A DNA stretch of 64,000 bases, from positions 17,963,036 through 18,027,035 of the forward strand of contig CM046853.1 in assembly GCA_025617745.1 (NCBI GenBank). The letters are read 5' to 3'. This stretch comes from Heliocidaris erythrogramma. Its lineage: Eukaryota; Echinodermata; Echinoidea; Camarodonta; Echinometridae. Positions 35,297 through 60,175 of this stretch are shown here, one piece after another (positions within the stretch are counted from its first letter, which is position 1; every line of letters starts with the position of its first letter). Under the pieces are notes generated by a model, which did no database searches, was not told where the DNA came from, and saw only the letters and a list, made by a program, of their open reading frames with translations. A program made the translations under genes and the position numbers.

Positions 35297-35685
35297 TACA
35301 GTCAAACCTTATCATATGGCCCATTCAGAATTTCAGACACAAGGTAAACTGCTTCAAAAACTGCCATAGCAAAATGAGACAAGTATATTGCATGCCATAT
35401 ACATGTATCTGTAAGAAACAAATCAATGACAAGGAGGAAAATATGATCTTTTCTTTGCTTCTTGCCATTCATTTACATGTAAAATTTTGCTAGTGGTGTC
35501 TGAGGCAGTTTACTGCATCATGGGCCATAGTTTAGTGGCCCCTGTCCATAGAGGTCACATACATGTATGTTCATTTTTGCCTCCCTGCAGAAATATACGA
35601 GTTGTAGAACTTTTCTCAATGGGCCACTTGTCTATAGTGGACACATTTATTTCCCCTGGGTGGCTAATATACAGGTTTGGCTGTA
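35297..35685. mobile_element. MITE with TACAGTCAAACCT ends
   Basis: TACAGTCAAACCT (35297-35309) is inverted as AGGTTTGGCTGTA (35673-35685), one mismatch, with TA at the outermost positions as for Tc1/mariner or pogo elements. The inner parts share a GGCCC...ATAG theme (ATATGGCCCATT and CTATAGTGGACA). Confidence 0.7.
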
Positions 35686-35798
35686 CATACGAAATTGATG
35701 GACTCTTTTAACAACTCAAGTACATGTATTTATTATACTTGATTCAATATCTGTACCTTAGATTTGATTTTACTTATTTGGTCATTTATAAATGTACA

Positions 35799-35958
35799 TA
35801 CAGTTAACCTTGCATAACTCGAAGTCACATAAGTCAAACTTTCCCTAAGTCAAATCAACTTTTGTGACCAAACTGCAAAATATGTGTTATTTACAGTTCC
35901 TAAGTTGAACACCTTTTTTGTGGTCCCAACAGATTCGACTTATGCAAAGTTAACAGTA
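35799..35958. mobile_element. MITE with TACAGTTAACCTTGCATAA ends
   Basis: The left TACAGTTAACCTTGCATAA is inverted, with mismatches, at the right as TTATGCAAAGTTAACAGTA, with TA ends. A similar TTATGCAAATTTCGACTTA stretch occurs at 47045 in RPL23 intron 3. Confidence 0.7.
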
Positions 35959-35959
35959 T

Positions 35960-36044
35960 ATATCATCTGTTGAGAGCCAGAAGGACGTTAACTGTGTGTT
36001 TAAGTATATGAGTTAACGCCCTTCTGGTTCCAAACAGACGATAT
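35960..36044. other. Imperfect hairpin, microRNA-precursor-sized
   Basis: Two arms of 34 nt (35960-35993 and 36011-36044) pair around a 17-nt loop, with scattered mismatches. Both start ATATC-type and include CCAGAAGG paired to CCTTCTGG. Some A-C mismatches on the plus strand become G-U wobbles in a minus-strand transcript. It abuts a MITE, so it may be MITE-derived. Confidence 0.5.
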
Positions 36045-36412
36045 GTACTTTGCTGCACCTCACTGCATTATAAGAATAATAATAATATCTTGTTTACCCA
36101 GGTGTATACTGTTCTCCCTGAGGGCCCTGCAATCGTACTACAGTATCATATTATCAGCCAAATCTCATTACTACAAGTACAATATGAACCCTTTCAGAAT
36201 AGTACAACATTCACTCCCATCATTACACAATTCATTTTTCACCTCACTTTTCTGGTCTGTCCAAGAATTGTTCACACACTTAAAAATGTTTTTCTCTCAC
36301 AAAATGTAAGCCACAAAGGAAGATAATTCTTATATTCTTATGTCAATTTAAATACACACCACAAAGCTTTCAAATAACAAATATAAAACTGAATTTTGTT
36401 GCGAGGTTGTGA

Positions 36413-36418
36413 TTTATT
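36413..36418 (-). terminator. RPL23: RPL23 poly(A) signal
   Basis: TTTATT on the plus strand is AATAAA on the RPL23 strand, 121 nt past the stop codon. This gives a short 3' UTR, as usual for ribosomal protein genes. Confidence 0.65.
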
Positions 36419-36538
36419 ACTTTATACACTTTGAAAGTTTAGTCAGAAGAGAGGACTTCATAGTTCTACTTTGGGATGAGTTTTGATTGCAGTGATGTGG
36501 GTTCTTGGGTTGGGTTGGTAGAAGACAAGCTGTGCTTC

Positions 36539-48952
<12,414 letters not shown>

Positions 48953-48955
48953 TTT

Positions 48956-48968
48956 GGAAGGAAAGAGA
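48956..48968 (-). promoter_or_regulatory. RPL23: Candidate 5' TOP / initiator of RPL23
   Basis: On the gene strand TCTCTTTCCTTCC ends three bases before the ATG. Ribosomal protein transcripts usually begin inside such a pyrimidine tract, which places them under growth-dependent (mTOR-linked) translational control. The TSS itself is inferred. Confidence 0.6.
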
Positions 48969-50572
48969 CAAATTTGATGCAAAGATTTCACCATGTACCA
49001 TCAGAGGGCGCGTGATCAGTTTGGTTTCGATTTCGGGTCGGACATATACATAGAGAGAGATCCTATAATAACTCTATGGTTTCGGACATATAATATTATC
49101 TGCCGCTCTTCTTGATCTTCTTAGGACAATAAATAGATAAAATAATGAAATGAATAAAAATATATCAAAAAGGAACAAGATTTAGAAACGGTCAAACGTC
49201 AAAATGCTTCCAAGTGGAAAACAAATATAATGATGAATTTTGCCACAAAATTCATCAATATTAAATTTTAAAAAACCTACAAGGTATAAGTCACGTTATT
49301 TTATTTATTTTAAGTCATGTATTCAGTAGTGAAATAAAGAAAAAAATCACATTATCCATACCAAAATTAAAATATATGTTGGCCTTTCTACAAGCCATTT
49401 TTAAAAATCATGTTCTATACTCAATGAAGAAAGCAATGTTGTTGGTGGTACGTGTTATAATGTCAGTCAGTCAAATTTAACTATATCACCAACAAATTGA
49501 TTATATACAGACTTTATGATTGGTTTCATTCATGAGGTTTATTTGACTTCTCTCTTTTATTTTCCCCATTTTTTCTTAATTATTATTAATATTATATCTA
49601 AACATATATATCTTTAAATACACTCGTGTATTTGATGAAATTTGTTCATTCCAAAGCAAATTATGGAGAATCTTAGTTCCCAGTAGGCCTACTACCCACA
49701 TTTTGAACAATAATATTTACGATGTTATCATAATGAAACCATAATTGCTTTTTATTGCAGTCGGTATTAGAAAATAGTAGCATTTTGTGTTTCATAATGC
49801 AATTCAAGGTCTCGGGGGGGGGGGGGGGTACTCGACCCTAAAATTGGTAGGTATGTGTCACTGGCAAGACATAAAAATGGGGCTTCGGAACTATAGCGTA
49901 TCATATGAAAAAGGGTGGTCTTCGGAACGACTAACATTTTAAGAAAAAGGGGGTGTATGGAAGTGGATTACCAAGCGCGGATCCAGAAGGAGGGGGGGGG
50001 GGGGGGCGCAAGGGGCGTGCGCCCCCCGTTTTGTCTGACAAAGTATGCCCCCGGACCCCCTAGATGGCCGTTTGGCTTCGTCAAACGGAGGGTTCCTCAG
50101 CGTGCGCCCCCCCCCTTTCTGAAAATCCTGTATCCACCCCTGATTGCAATATAAATATGATGCTATACGGAACTTGTTATTGAAAATATAAGGATCATCG
50201 GAACTATGTTTTTGTTTGTTTTGTTTTGTTTTTATTTTTACTTATTCATTAATTATTTTTATTTTTATTTTATTTCTTATTCTATTTTTTTTTTCCTGGG
50301 GGAGGGGGGGGGGTGAAAACTGCATGCCTTGAAACTAATTTTCAAGGGGGAAATGGAACGGCCGGAACGACGGAATGAAAGAAAGCGGTGCTTTGGAACG
50401 ATTTTCTCTATTGTTTTTCTCAACAAGAAAAAAAAATGGTATGCTTTGAAACGGAAATTTTAGTGTAAAATGGGGGTCTTCTCGGCGGAAAATATATCTA
50501 GGCGCCCTCCCCCCCGGCCAAAAAAAAAGAGGGAAAGAGAGAAAGAGAGAAGGAAAAGAAGGGAAAGAGAGA
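48969..50572. other. RPL23 upstream flank, G-tract repeats, no gene
   Basis: No exon was recognised. G-tracts occur near 49814-49828, 49992-50006 and 50300-50313. GCGGATCCAGAAGGAGGGG at 49978 and CCTGTATCCACCCCTG at 50127-50142 look like ends of the G-tract TIR family. TCGGAAC/GGAACG repeats lie around 49885-49930 and 50350-50470. Confidence 0.45.
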
Positions 50573-53000
50573 AATAATCATATCTAATTGATACACGTCT
50601 GTAAAAAAAAAAAAATTCAACATTTCAAAATAGATAAATAAACAATGTGAGGTCATTCAACTGCATCAAACGACCAGGAAGACAATGTGATTAAATTTTG
50701 AAGTAGCTCAAAACTGAAGGGTCACATCGCGACCATATCGCGATCTCTTTAAAAAAAAGGGCGGAGGCATAATAGGCAGTCGCATTTATCTTGTTGATAA
50801 GAAGAAGAAGAAGAAGAAGAAGAAGGAGAAAATTTGAAAAGTGGAAGGAGTCCGGGGCCGAAAGGGCCTCACCTCCCAGGGTGTAGTGTTGCCTGTTGCC
50901 TCCCCCCTCCCCCCCCCCCCCCCCATAAAAAGAGAGAGAGAGTAGGAAGGAAAGTAGAAAGAAGAAAAAGAGGGAAAGAGAGAAGGAAAAGAAGAGAAAG
51001 GGAGGGAGGAGAGAAAAGTGAAAAAGGAAGAAAAAATTAAAAGAGGAAGAAGCGCGGAGGCCGGGGGACCGAAAGGACCTTGCCTCTCCGTTCTCCCTCC
51101 CCCGCCCCGGCCAAAAAGAGGGAAGGAAGGGGAAGGGAAAGAGGAGAGAATGGGAAAAGAAAAAAAATGAAATGAAAGAGGAAGAAAAAGGGGGAGAGTC
51201 CAGGGACCGAAAGGGCCTTGCCTCCCAGGCCCCCTTGCAAAGGGGGCCTGTTGCTCCCCCCCCCCCCCCCCCCCCACGCAAAGAGAGAGAGAGGAAGAGA
51301 GCGAGCAGGAAGGAAATTAGAAAGAACAAAGAGGGAAAGAGAGAAGGAAAAGAAGGGAAAGGGGGAGAGGAGAGAAAAGGAAAAAATAGGAAGACAAAAT
51401 GAAAATGGGAAGAAGGAGGCCGGGCGCCAAAAGGGCCATAAAAAAAAGGGAGAAGAAAGGAAAAGGGATAGATGAGAGAAAGGGGAAAAAAGAGGGAGAA
51501 GAAAAAGGAAAAGGGGGAAGGGGGAAGGAGGCCGGAGGCCGAAAGGGCCTTGCTCCCACGTTGTCTCATCTCCCCATCTCCAAGAAAAAAACCCAGAAAA
51601 AAACAGAGCAGGGTGATAGGGAAAGAAAAATAGGATATAACGGGAAGGAAAACGCGGAGGAATAAGAAAAGAAAAGAGCAGAAGGCATGTAAGTTTCATG
51701 GAAATGAAAAAAAAAGAAGCTTACTATCAATAAAGTAATTTAAATGCTTATCAAAGGCATTACCATTCTGAATATCTATATGTTAAAATTTAAGAATAAC
51801 AATTTTCATCTCATTTGATAACAGATGGGTGGACATAATTTTGCTGTAAACTAGTTTTGCTATAATTATGTCCTGTATAATTAAAATGGTTTGTTTGTTA
51901 ATTCTATTATGTGCAGTATTTTTTTGTTATTAATGTGTTTTTAAAGTATTGCAAAGTCAAAAGCAATATTTAATAAAGATATTTCTACAAGGGAAAAAAA
52001 TCGGGCCTTCCCCCCCCCCCCCCCCCCACCAAAACGAGAGAGAGAGACAGGAAAGGGATCGAAAGAAAAGAGAGAGAAGGAAATAAAATAAAGAGAAGGA
52101 AAGAAAAGGGGAGAAGAATGGAAGATCGGGTTTTCCCTCGAACAAGGTACGCTGGTGCAGATGGGTGAGAGAGAGAGAGAGAAAGGAAAGGGAAATGAAA
52201 AAAAAAAAAGAAAGAAAGAAAAGGAGTCAGAGAGAAAAGTGATAAAACAGAGGAAGAACAAAAAAAAAAGGGGGGGACAGGGGTGCAATCGAATGTTTAT
52301 CGTATCGAACATTGGTTTGGATTTGCAATTTTTTTTTTACATCTTTATTTTCTGTATATAGGATGTTTTCTATTCATTGGGTGAGTTTGATAAATATTTT
52401 GTCTATATTTTGTTTGATATGACTGAATTACTGAAAAGATTTCAAAAGAATTAAAAGGGTACAAAGCAGGGAGTCAGGGACAAAAATAATATTTTCTGTA
52501 TCAGGGCTATTTTTCGTACTTCTTTTCATTCCAAATTCCATGTTGTATTGGACCTAATAGCAATTTATAGGGGATCTTTTGCAACTTGCGAGGGCTATTT
52601 CTTTGTTTACACTGGGGGGGGGGGGGGGGGTGAATTGCCTTTAGCCCTCGTGTAATTTTTTCCCTGGTACAATGTCCTCCGAGTCGAATCGGTTTATAAC
52701 CTTCACTATTTGCTGGATTACAGGCGCACGCCACAACGCCTAGTTCTTTGTATCTATATATCAACAAGATAAATGCGACTGCCTATTATGCCTCCGCCCT
52801 TTTTTTTTAAAGAGATCGCGATGTAATTTCATAATAACTTTGCCTCTGTGACCCTTCAGTTTTGACCTACTTCAAAATTTAATCACATTGTCTTCCTGGT
52901 CGTTTGATGCAGTTGAATGACCTCACATTGTTTATTTATCTATTTTGAAATGTTGAATTGGTTTTTTTTTACAGACGTGTATCAATCAGATATGATTATT
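50573..53000. mobile_element. 2.4 kb foldback around purine-rich minisatellites
   Basis: Arms 50573-50798 and 52760-53000 are inverted copies. Their outer ends read AATAATCATATCT and their inner ends carry GGCGGAGGCATAATAGGCAG and ATCTTGTTGAT. The interior, about 50800-51680 and 52010-52280, is GA-rich blocks separated by GGGACCGAAAGGGCC-like spacers (near 50856, 51063, 51203 and 51535). The minus-strand frames of 163-292 codons here are Ser/Phe/Pro low-complexity read-through. The CCTCCGCC motif links the arms to the tandem-unit TIR elements. Confidence 0.85.
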
Positions 53001-53274
53001 TACGTCTGGGACCGACCTTTAATATGACCATCTAAAAGACGTGACTCAGACTCGATCTAGGGTTCTCTGAGTCTGCCTCTGCAGTTTATAACTCCCACTT
53101 TTGGCTGGATTATACAAAGCCTATTGTTTTTGCTGTGTATCTTTTATAATTTTTGTCCTGTGTATATTTGAATTATGCTTTTATAATTCATCATGTATCA
53201 GCTATTAGCTGTCATCTTGAACATCGTTCAATAAAAGCGTATCAAATCAAGTGTGAACGTCATATCTCTTATGA

Positions 53275-53795
53275 AATAGTATGCATACAGCATACTAGCC
53301 AGTGGAACTTTTTTGTACTTGTATGAAAGAAAGTGTTTGGAACTTATAGTGCACATGATGCATTTCAGGTGCGATTAATACTCTCTTCTTTTTTAAACAT
53401 TTGTTTAACCTTTTATACAGTAATACAAATATGTACAAGCCAACCACTTTTGGTTTTAATCATGTCAACGGTTATCCTTAAGACGTTTAGATACTGTTGA
53501 TGATATTTCCACCTATTTTCAACAATATAGTGGAAAATCAAATTTTAACATTTCTTCAAAATATTCATGTTAACAGTAAAATTTTGCACAATATTAGTAT
53601 TATTCTTTTACAGACACAAAGAAACGCAATAATGATCATGCTTTGGCAAGTAAGTGTATCATTATAATTACACTTATTGTTTTATTACATCTTGTGTAAT
53701 AGTATGCATACCAGCTTGTGGAACTTTTTCGTACTTTTACTGTATGAAAGAAAGCGTTTGGAACTTATAGTGCACATGATGCAATTTCAGGTGCG
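53275..53795. repeat. Direct repeats of about 100 bp
   Basis: TAGTATGCATAC...GTGGAACTTTTT...GGAACTTATAGTGCACATGA blocks occur at about 53275-53375 and 53695-53795, with small differences. The flanking stretch 53001-54063 has no gene; AATAAA-like signals occur near 53231 and 53835. Confidence 0.7.
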
Positions 53796-54179
53796 ATTTC
53801 CTTAATAGATATCATGCATATATATAGAGCATATCAATAAAGTCTATTTTTTGAATCATACCATTACCGTGTCCGATATTGTCTTTATTATCTTGTGCGA
53901 CAATTAATGACTGGTTTGCACAAAAAATATTATTGCTGTCCCTTTTGAAATTTGATTTAAAGTACATGTATATGCCATTTCAGTCTTTTCAGATACATAA
54001 CTGTTTGATATCTTCGCCGACTGTCGCCGAGGAGTAATGCGCCCTTAGTATACGGCTCCTGGCTATGGGGCGCCAAGTGTAAAGTGGCTATTCCGTTACA
54101 ATATTGCCTCATTTCGTGACAAAATTCACTCAAAACTGTCTTCTGTTACAAAATTATTGAACAACGGTTCATTTTGTTA

Positions 54180-55207
54180 CAAAATGAATTTGGAAAAGTA
54201 ATTCTGTAACAAAATGATTCTGACCACTTTCATTCTGTAACAAAAATTTATTTCGTGACAAAATCATTCACACTTCCATTTTATTTTGTAACGAAATCAT
54301 TTTGTTACAAAATTGACATTACAAAATAATTTTGTCCACTTTCATTTTGTAACGAAATCATTCTGTTACAAAATAGTATGGACGAAATGATTTTGTCTAC
54401 GTCGTTTTGTAACAAAACCATTCTGTTACAAAATTGACAGGACAAAATAATTTTGTCCATTCTATTTTGTAACAAAATCATTTTGTTACAAAATTGACAG
54501 GACAAAATGATTTTGTCGTATTTCATTTCGTATACCAAAATCATTCTGTTACAAAATAGAATTAACAAAATCATTTTGTCCATTTTCATTTCGTATGACA
54601 AAATCATTCTGTTACAAAATAGAATTAACAAAATCATTTTGTCCATTTTCATTTCGTATGACAAAATCATTCTGTTACAAAATTGAATGGACGAAATGAT
54701 TTTGTCCATTTCATTTCGTATGACAAAATCATTCTGTTACAAAATGGATAGGACAAAATAATTTTGTCCATTCTATTTTGTAACAAAATCATTTTGTTAC
54801 AAAATTGACAGGACAAAATGATTTTGTCGTATTTCATTTCGTATACCAAATCATTCTGTTACAAAATAGAATTAACAAAATCATTTTGTCCATTTTCATT
54901 TCGTATAACAAAATCATTCTGTTACAAAATAGAATTAACAAAATCATTTTGTCCATTTTCATTTCGTATGACAAAATCATTCTGTTACAAAATAGAATTA
55001 ACAAAATCATTTTGTCCATTTTCATTTCGTATGACAAAATCATTCTGTTACAAAATTGACAGGACAAAATAATTTTGTCCATTTCATTTCGTATGACAAA
55101 ATCATTCTGTTACAAAATGGATAGGTCGAAATAATTTTGTCCATTCTATTTTGTAACAAAATCATTTTGTTACCAAATAGAATTAACACAATCATTTTGT
55201 CCATTTT
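54180..55207. repeat. Left-arm tandem palindromes
   Basis: Units of about 61 bp alternate ACAAAATCATTTTGT-type near-palindromes with spacers such as AGAATTAAC, CCATTTTCATTTCGTATG and GACAGG. Because the motif is palindromic, both strands give runs of ILLQNRM-like codons; these are not proteins. Confidence 0.9.
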
Positions 55208-56713
55208 CGTTTAGTTGTTGTTGTTGTTGTTGGAGCTTGATGGCGCTCTTCAATCTTCATAGATTATCTGCGCCACTGACGTTCCATATTACTTATTTGG
55301 CCTCATCTTTGTGATGTCCACTTTGTTGAGGCAAAGAGTTTAAATACGAAGAGTGCTCAGTGCCGAAATAAAGCACGCGTATATATTGTGGTACATGTCG
55401 ATCGGCCGAGAGGGGAAGGTTATAGTCTTAATCAAGATGTTTGTATTTTTGTATTTTCTTAATTTTTTCTTCTTTTTCTGGACAGCGCTTTTGCCTTTTG
55501 GTAAAGCCGTAACTAAAGGGCATAATCTTGATATTGTCCCTTCAAATACAAACTTATGTCCCCAAACGGATAGGAATCAACTCTAACTGCACCAGGGAGG
55601 AGAGGGTGAGAGTTGGGAGGGGGGGGGGGGGCTTCGGACTAGATGTTTGTATTTTTGTTAAAGTTATTTGCTATGAAATTTCTATTAATATTTATGTGAT
55701 GATGGGGGGGGGGGGGGTCCAAACATGTTCCCTGATATTAAGCTCTATATGAGCAAACACTGCGATATCTGACGGGAATGTCGGGAAAAGTTATTTAAAA
55801 ATAATAATGTGTTTAATCTATTAAATCAGAATATTTCATTTGATATGATTTATGGAAATTATAGGGATTATAGACCTGCAATGTAATTTTATTAGCCTTA
55901 TTCTTTTAAAATTCAAGACAGAAAAGGCTTTATTAAAATGAGATTGCGTGCGAGCAATTCCTATAAAGATTACATTAAGAGTGGCGTATCCAAGATTATC
56001 CAGGAATGTACATGCCCCTATGTGCCAGCCAAAACAAAATCTGACATAATATGAAAGGAAATGTGTCCCCCCCCCCCCCGCACAGAAAGAATCTGAAAAC
56101 TGTGATAATTTTTTCCTTGCTTGTCCTAAAAATTCAAAATAGAATGCATCTGATGATTTTTTTGTTCGTCAGGCGTGAGCCTCCCCCCTCTCCCTGCATT
56201 CCTGGATACGCCACCAATATAACCAACTTGCGGTAAATTATTTGTAATATTCTGCTGTAGAAATGTGGGACGACAGGCGAAGAAAACAGTATAGGGGCTT
56301 GCTCCGAAGCCATCACCAACGCGATAGGGCCTTTACCGATTGTACGAAAAGGGGGATGGCCTCCGTGTTTTGAATTGAATTAACTAGTAACCAACAATAT
56401 AGCAGCTGATGATATAATTTAATTATTACCAATCCTATTCTGTCTTTGTAGGAATATCCCATTACTTTTGCCCCCATCTCTCTTTGTCTCTCCCCCCTCA
56501 TTTTTCTCATACTCTCTTTTCTCTCTTACAACAGATCTGTAAAAATGACTCCAATAGAATTGAGGAAAAAATAATGATCTCTTATTTTTTTAATTTGTGT
56601 TTTTATTAGGAAATCAACAGAAATCACAACAATTACAAGTGATTTACATGATTAAAAAAAAAATCACTGAGCAAAAAAAACAAACAAACAAAAAACCCCA
56701 ACAAAAACAAACC

Positions 56714-56788
56714 GTCGGCCTTATGCCAAAAGGGCCTTACCACTGTATAAAGTCTATGGCCTTAAGGCCCTTTTGGCATAAGGCTGAC
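56714..56788. repeat. Hairpin with 26-bp arms
   Basis: GTCGGCCTTATGCCAAAAGG at the left pairs with CCTTTTGGCATAAGGCTGAC at the right with one mismatch and a 23-nt loop. Confidence 0.85.
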
Positions 56789-57865
56789 GAAACAGTAAAA
56801 ATAAAGCAATTGGAACAAAATTTAAAAAGAAAATAAAAAAATAAAAATGATCTCTTACTGCTTCCCCCTATCTTTCAATTTAATGAGATCGACCGCCAAC
56901 ACTATGCAATTATATTATTCACATCCATGACAAAATAGCAGGGGCGGATCAAGAGGGGGCGAATCGGCCGCGGCCCCCTTCTTGAAACCCACTGCATATA
57001 CGGGATCTTGCCTAAATTGTGAAAAAAACCCGGATCGAGCACCAAATTTAGTTTGGAAGCCCAAGAGCCTAACAATGTCGTTCTATTAACCCTCCCAGAA
57101 AAAGTTCTAAAAAGGCACACCTCACAAGACTGACCTCACAGTCCGGGCATGGATCAGTGGCGGATTTAGGAGGCTTTTAAATCAAACTGTATCCCCTTTT
57201 ATAACTGATAACTTTTTTGGCTTGTCAGAGAATTACGGAGGAAAACTGGACTAATAATATATGATACCCTACACCCCTCCACTGAGCGACTTTCGGAGGG
57301 CTGGCGAGAAGAAAAAAAATTGCAACCCCCCCCCCCCACACACACACACACACTACATTGTCGGTCTCTCGGTACCAAAGACAAGCAAACAACGAACAGC
57401 AAGCAAAAAAACCTTGATGAGCCAAGTTTTGGCAAACTGACATATCATCGGCAACGCAACCGGCAACGCCACCACCTCGATCGGGATCGCAGAGGGGTAG
57501 ACCAAGCCTAGATAGTGCTAGACACCTATTCCGCTCAGCTATTCCATGCTGCTTGCATGAACATCAGCCAATAGGCTAGACGTAATGCGGTGATAGAACA
57601 TTGATGATACGAATTTATGAATTTAACACATTGAATTTTGCCTCTGCTACATTAGAAATATAGTAGTGAACTGGAATTTAGTTAGATTTTCTTCTAACCG
57701 GCTAGGTTGGGTTTGCTTTCGGGCGGACATACGTCTGCTACATGGTCGTCTGCTAGTGCACGATCTCATTGGATGTCGTCACTCACGTGATCGGTACACG
57801 CCCATTTACATTAGGTCATCGATAACAAATTTGAATGCACGTGTAGTATGGCAAATTATTTTTTT

Positions 57866-59060
57866 TGGTCGAAAGCATGCATATTCCCGGGGATTTGTGC
57901 GGGTTTATTGGACTCACCGAGCCTCAATTATACCCTTCCATAGCTTTAAATTTCATGTAAATAACATTTTTCCTAATTTCAAATAAATACTACGGGAATT
58001 AAAATCATTTCAAAACCCCTGTTTTCATGTGTTAACCTATGGGAGCTGGAAGGCCAAAAGCATGCATATTCCCGGGGATTTATTGGGGGTTTATTGGACT
58101 CATCGATCCTCAATTATACCCTTTCAGAGCTTTAAATTTCAAGTAAATCACATTTTTCCTAATTTCAAATAAATACTAGGGGAATTAAAATCATTTCAAA
58201 ACCCCTGTTTTCATGTGTTAACCTATGGGAGCTGGAAGGCCAAAAGCATGCATATTCCCGGGGATTTATGGGGGGTTTATTGGACTCACCAAGCCTTCAT
58301 TATACCTTATCAGAGCTTTAAATTTCATGTAAATCACATTTTTTACATTTTCAAAGAAAAATTATGGGAATTATAATCACCCTAAAATTCCATGTTTTTG
58401 CCTGTTAACCTATGGCAGGCGAGACGTTTTTGGTCAAAAGCATGCATATTCCCGGGGATTTATGGGGGGTTTACTGGACTCATCAAGCCTTCATTATACC
58501 TGTTCAGAGTTTTAAATTTTATGTAAATCACGTTTTTTATATTTTCAAATAGAAATTATGGGAATTATAATCATCCTAAAATTCCTTGTTTTCGCGTGTA
58601 AACCTATAGCAGGAGAGACTTTTTTTGGGTAAAAAGCATGCATATTCCCGGGGATTTATGCGGGGTCTATTCAACTAGTTGAGTCTTAATTATACATTTT
58701 CAGAGCTTTAAATTTTATTCAAGGCACATTTTTCAAAATTTTGATTTAATTCTGCGGGAATTATAATCATTCAAAAATTCCCGTTTTTGCGTGTTAACCT
58801 ATGGGAGATGGAAGGCCAAAAGCATGCATATTCCCGGGGATTTATGCGGGGTCCCTTGCACCTTTTGAGCCTTCATTAAGCCTTTTCAGAGTCTCAAATT
58901 ACATGTAAGCCACATTTGCACTAAATTCAAGGTAATACTAGAGGAACTATAATCATTTTTAAAATCCATGTTTTCACGTGCTAACCCTATGGCAGATGAC
59001 TCTGTCAAAAAGCAGGCATGATCCAAGGGATTCATATCGGCATTTATTGACAAAAAGGTT
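57866..59060. repeat. Tandem array of about 188-bp units
   Basis: AAGCATGCATATTCCCGGGG recurs at 57873, 58058, 58244, 58438, 58634 and 58820, and a decayed copy at 59010. Each unit also has a TTATTGGACTCA-like part, AGAGCTTTAAATTT, and TGTTAACCTATGG. Divergence grows toward the right end. Confidence 0.9.
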
Positions 59061-59516
59061 CAAGAAATGTTTTTTTTAACTATCCATCCTTTTTCTCGTG
59101 CAAAAATCAGACTTGAAAAAGATAGAGTAAGATATGAAATATCAAGAAAAAGTGAGACATCTTTTCACGTGTTATACCTATGGAGAACGTATTTTTCCGA
59201 GTCTGTTTTTAACACAGCAAAGTATGCCTCCAAAATGTACTACGGAAGTAGGTCAGAGTAATCTGTCTTGATACTATTTAAAGTCTTTGGTTGAGGTGGG
59301 TTCGCTTTTCCCGTCCAATGTCTTCGGGTTTGAACTGGCTCACCTGCCTCTGCGAAGTGCAAAATTAGTTTCCCATCACCTTTAATTGTGCATTATTGTA
59401 ATCAAACTTTCGTACCAAAAATAATGAGGATAATGACGAGTCGAATTCCTTTTTTATATTTTTTCGATTTATTGCACTATTTCTGTAGTATAAGGTACAA
59501 TTATAATACGTTTAGT

Positions 59517-60175
59517 AAACGTTTCTCTTGCTTTTGTAATCGCTACTCTTTATTTTGTAATCGTTACCCACAACAGCCAACAACAGCCATCAACCGCCAA
59601 CAACAGCCAACAGCAGCCAACAGCCGAAAACAAATCCCAGAGCAGCCAAGAGATAATAAAGAGGGACTTTCAAGATTGCTAGGGCTTATTTCAGTAATTT
59701 TCAATCAGAAATTGACCAGAAAATATTATTTCAGGACCTAAAAATCACGAAATAATCAAAGAACAAGTTGTGATCGATTCATATATATTTTAATACGATT
59801 ATTATTATTATACGTAATCTGATTGGTCAATTTGTCTGAGAGATAATTCCGTATTCTTGACCAATAAATTATAGGTGTACACTTTAAGGGATAAAATCGT
59901 TGCACCCTGCTTGTTCTCACGGAATACGGGAAATATCTACGTTCTGGTTGCATATTCCATTCCGCCACAAGCAGGGTGTAACTAATATTATTTTTTAACC
60001 AATAACCATAAGGGTATGGAAGTACAAGTACAAAATGAAGTAGTGGCAAACATAATGAGACTTAATTTTTTAAGAAAAAAAATAATATTCATATGTTTTA
60101 TATTTTAAAGTTTTCCTCCCCTATTTTTTCCTTTTCCTTTTCTTTCTTTTCCCCCCTTTTTTTTTGGGGGGGGGG
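59517..60175. repeat. Left inner arm of the giant foldback
   Basis: Begins with TTTTGTAATCG repeats and CAACAGCCAACAACAGCC repeats, and is inverted at about 61490-62145. Open frames in both arms (59756-60049 minus and 61625-61918 plus) encode the same peptide with very few differences, simply because the arms are copies. Confidence 0.85.

Larger units (their letters stand above)
55208..59516. mobile_element. 4.3 kb insertion splitting the left arm
   Basis: CGTTTAGT occurs at 55208-55215 and 59509-59516. Removing the stretch between them joins the left arm to match the uninterrupted right arm. The insert starts with (TTG)n and GAGCTTGATGGCGCTCTTCA, which on the minus strand looks like a retroposon 3' end with an AAC tail. 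The rest is a mixture of repeats with no RT motif seen, so its class is unsure. Confidence 0.7.

Noticed and set aside
50691..51699. Minus-strand frames up to 292 codons with repeated GPFGP motifs
   Set aside because: They fall in GA-rich tandem repeats inside a foldback; no splice sites or family motif.
54305..55082. MDKIILSCQFCNRM-type repetitive protein
   Set aside because: It arises from palindromic ACAAAAT repeats and appears on both strands and in both arms of the foldback.
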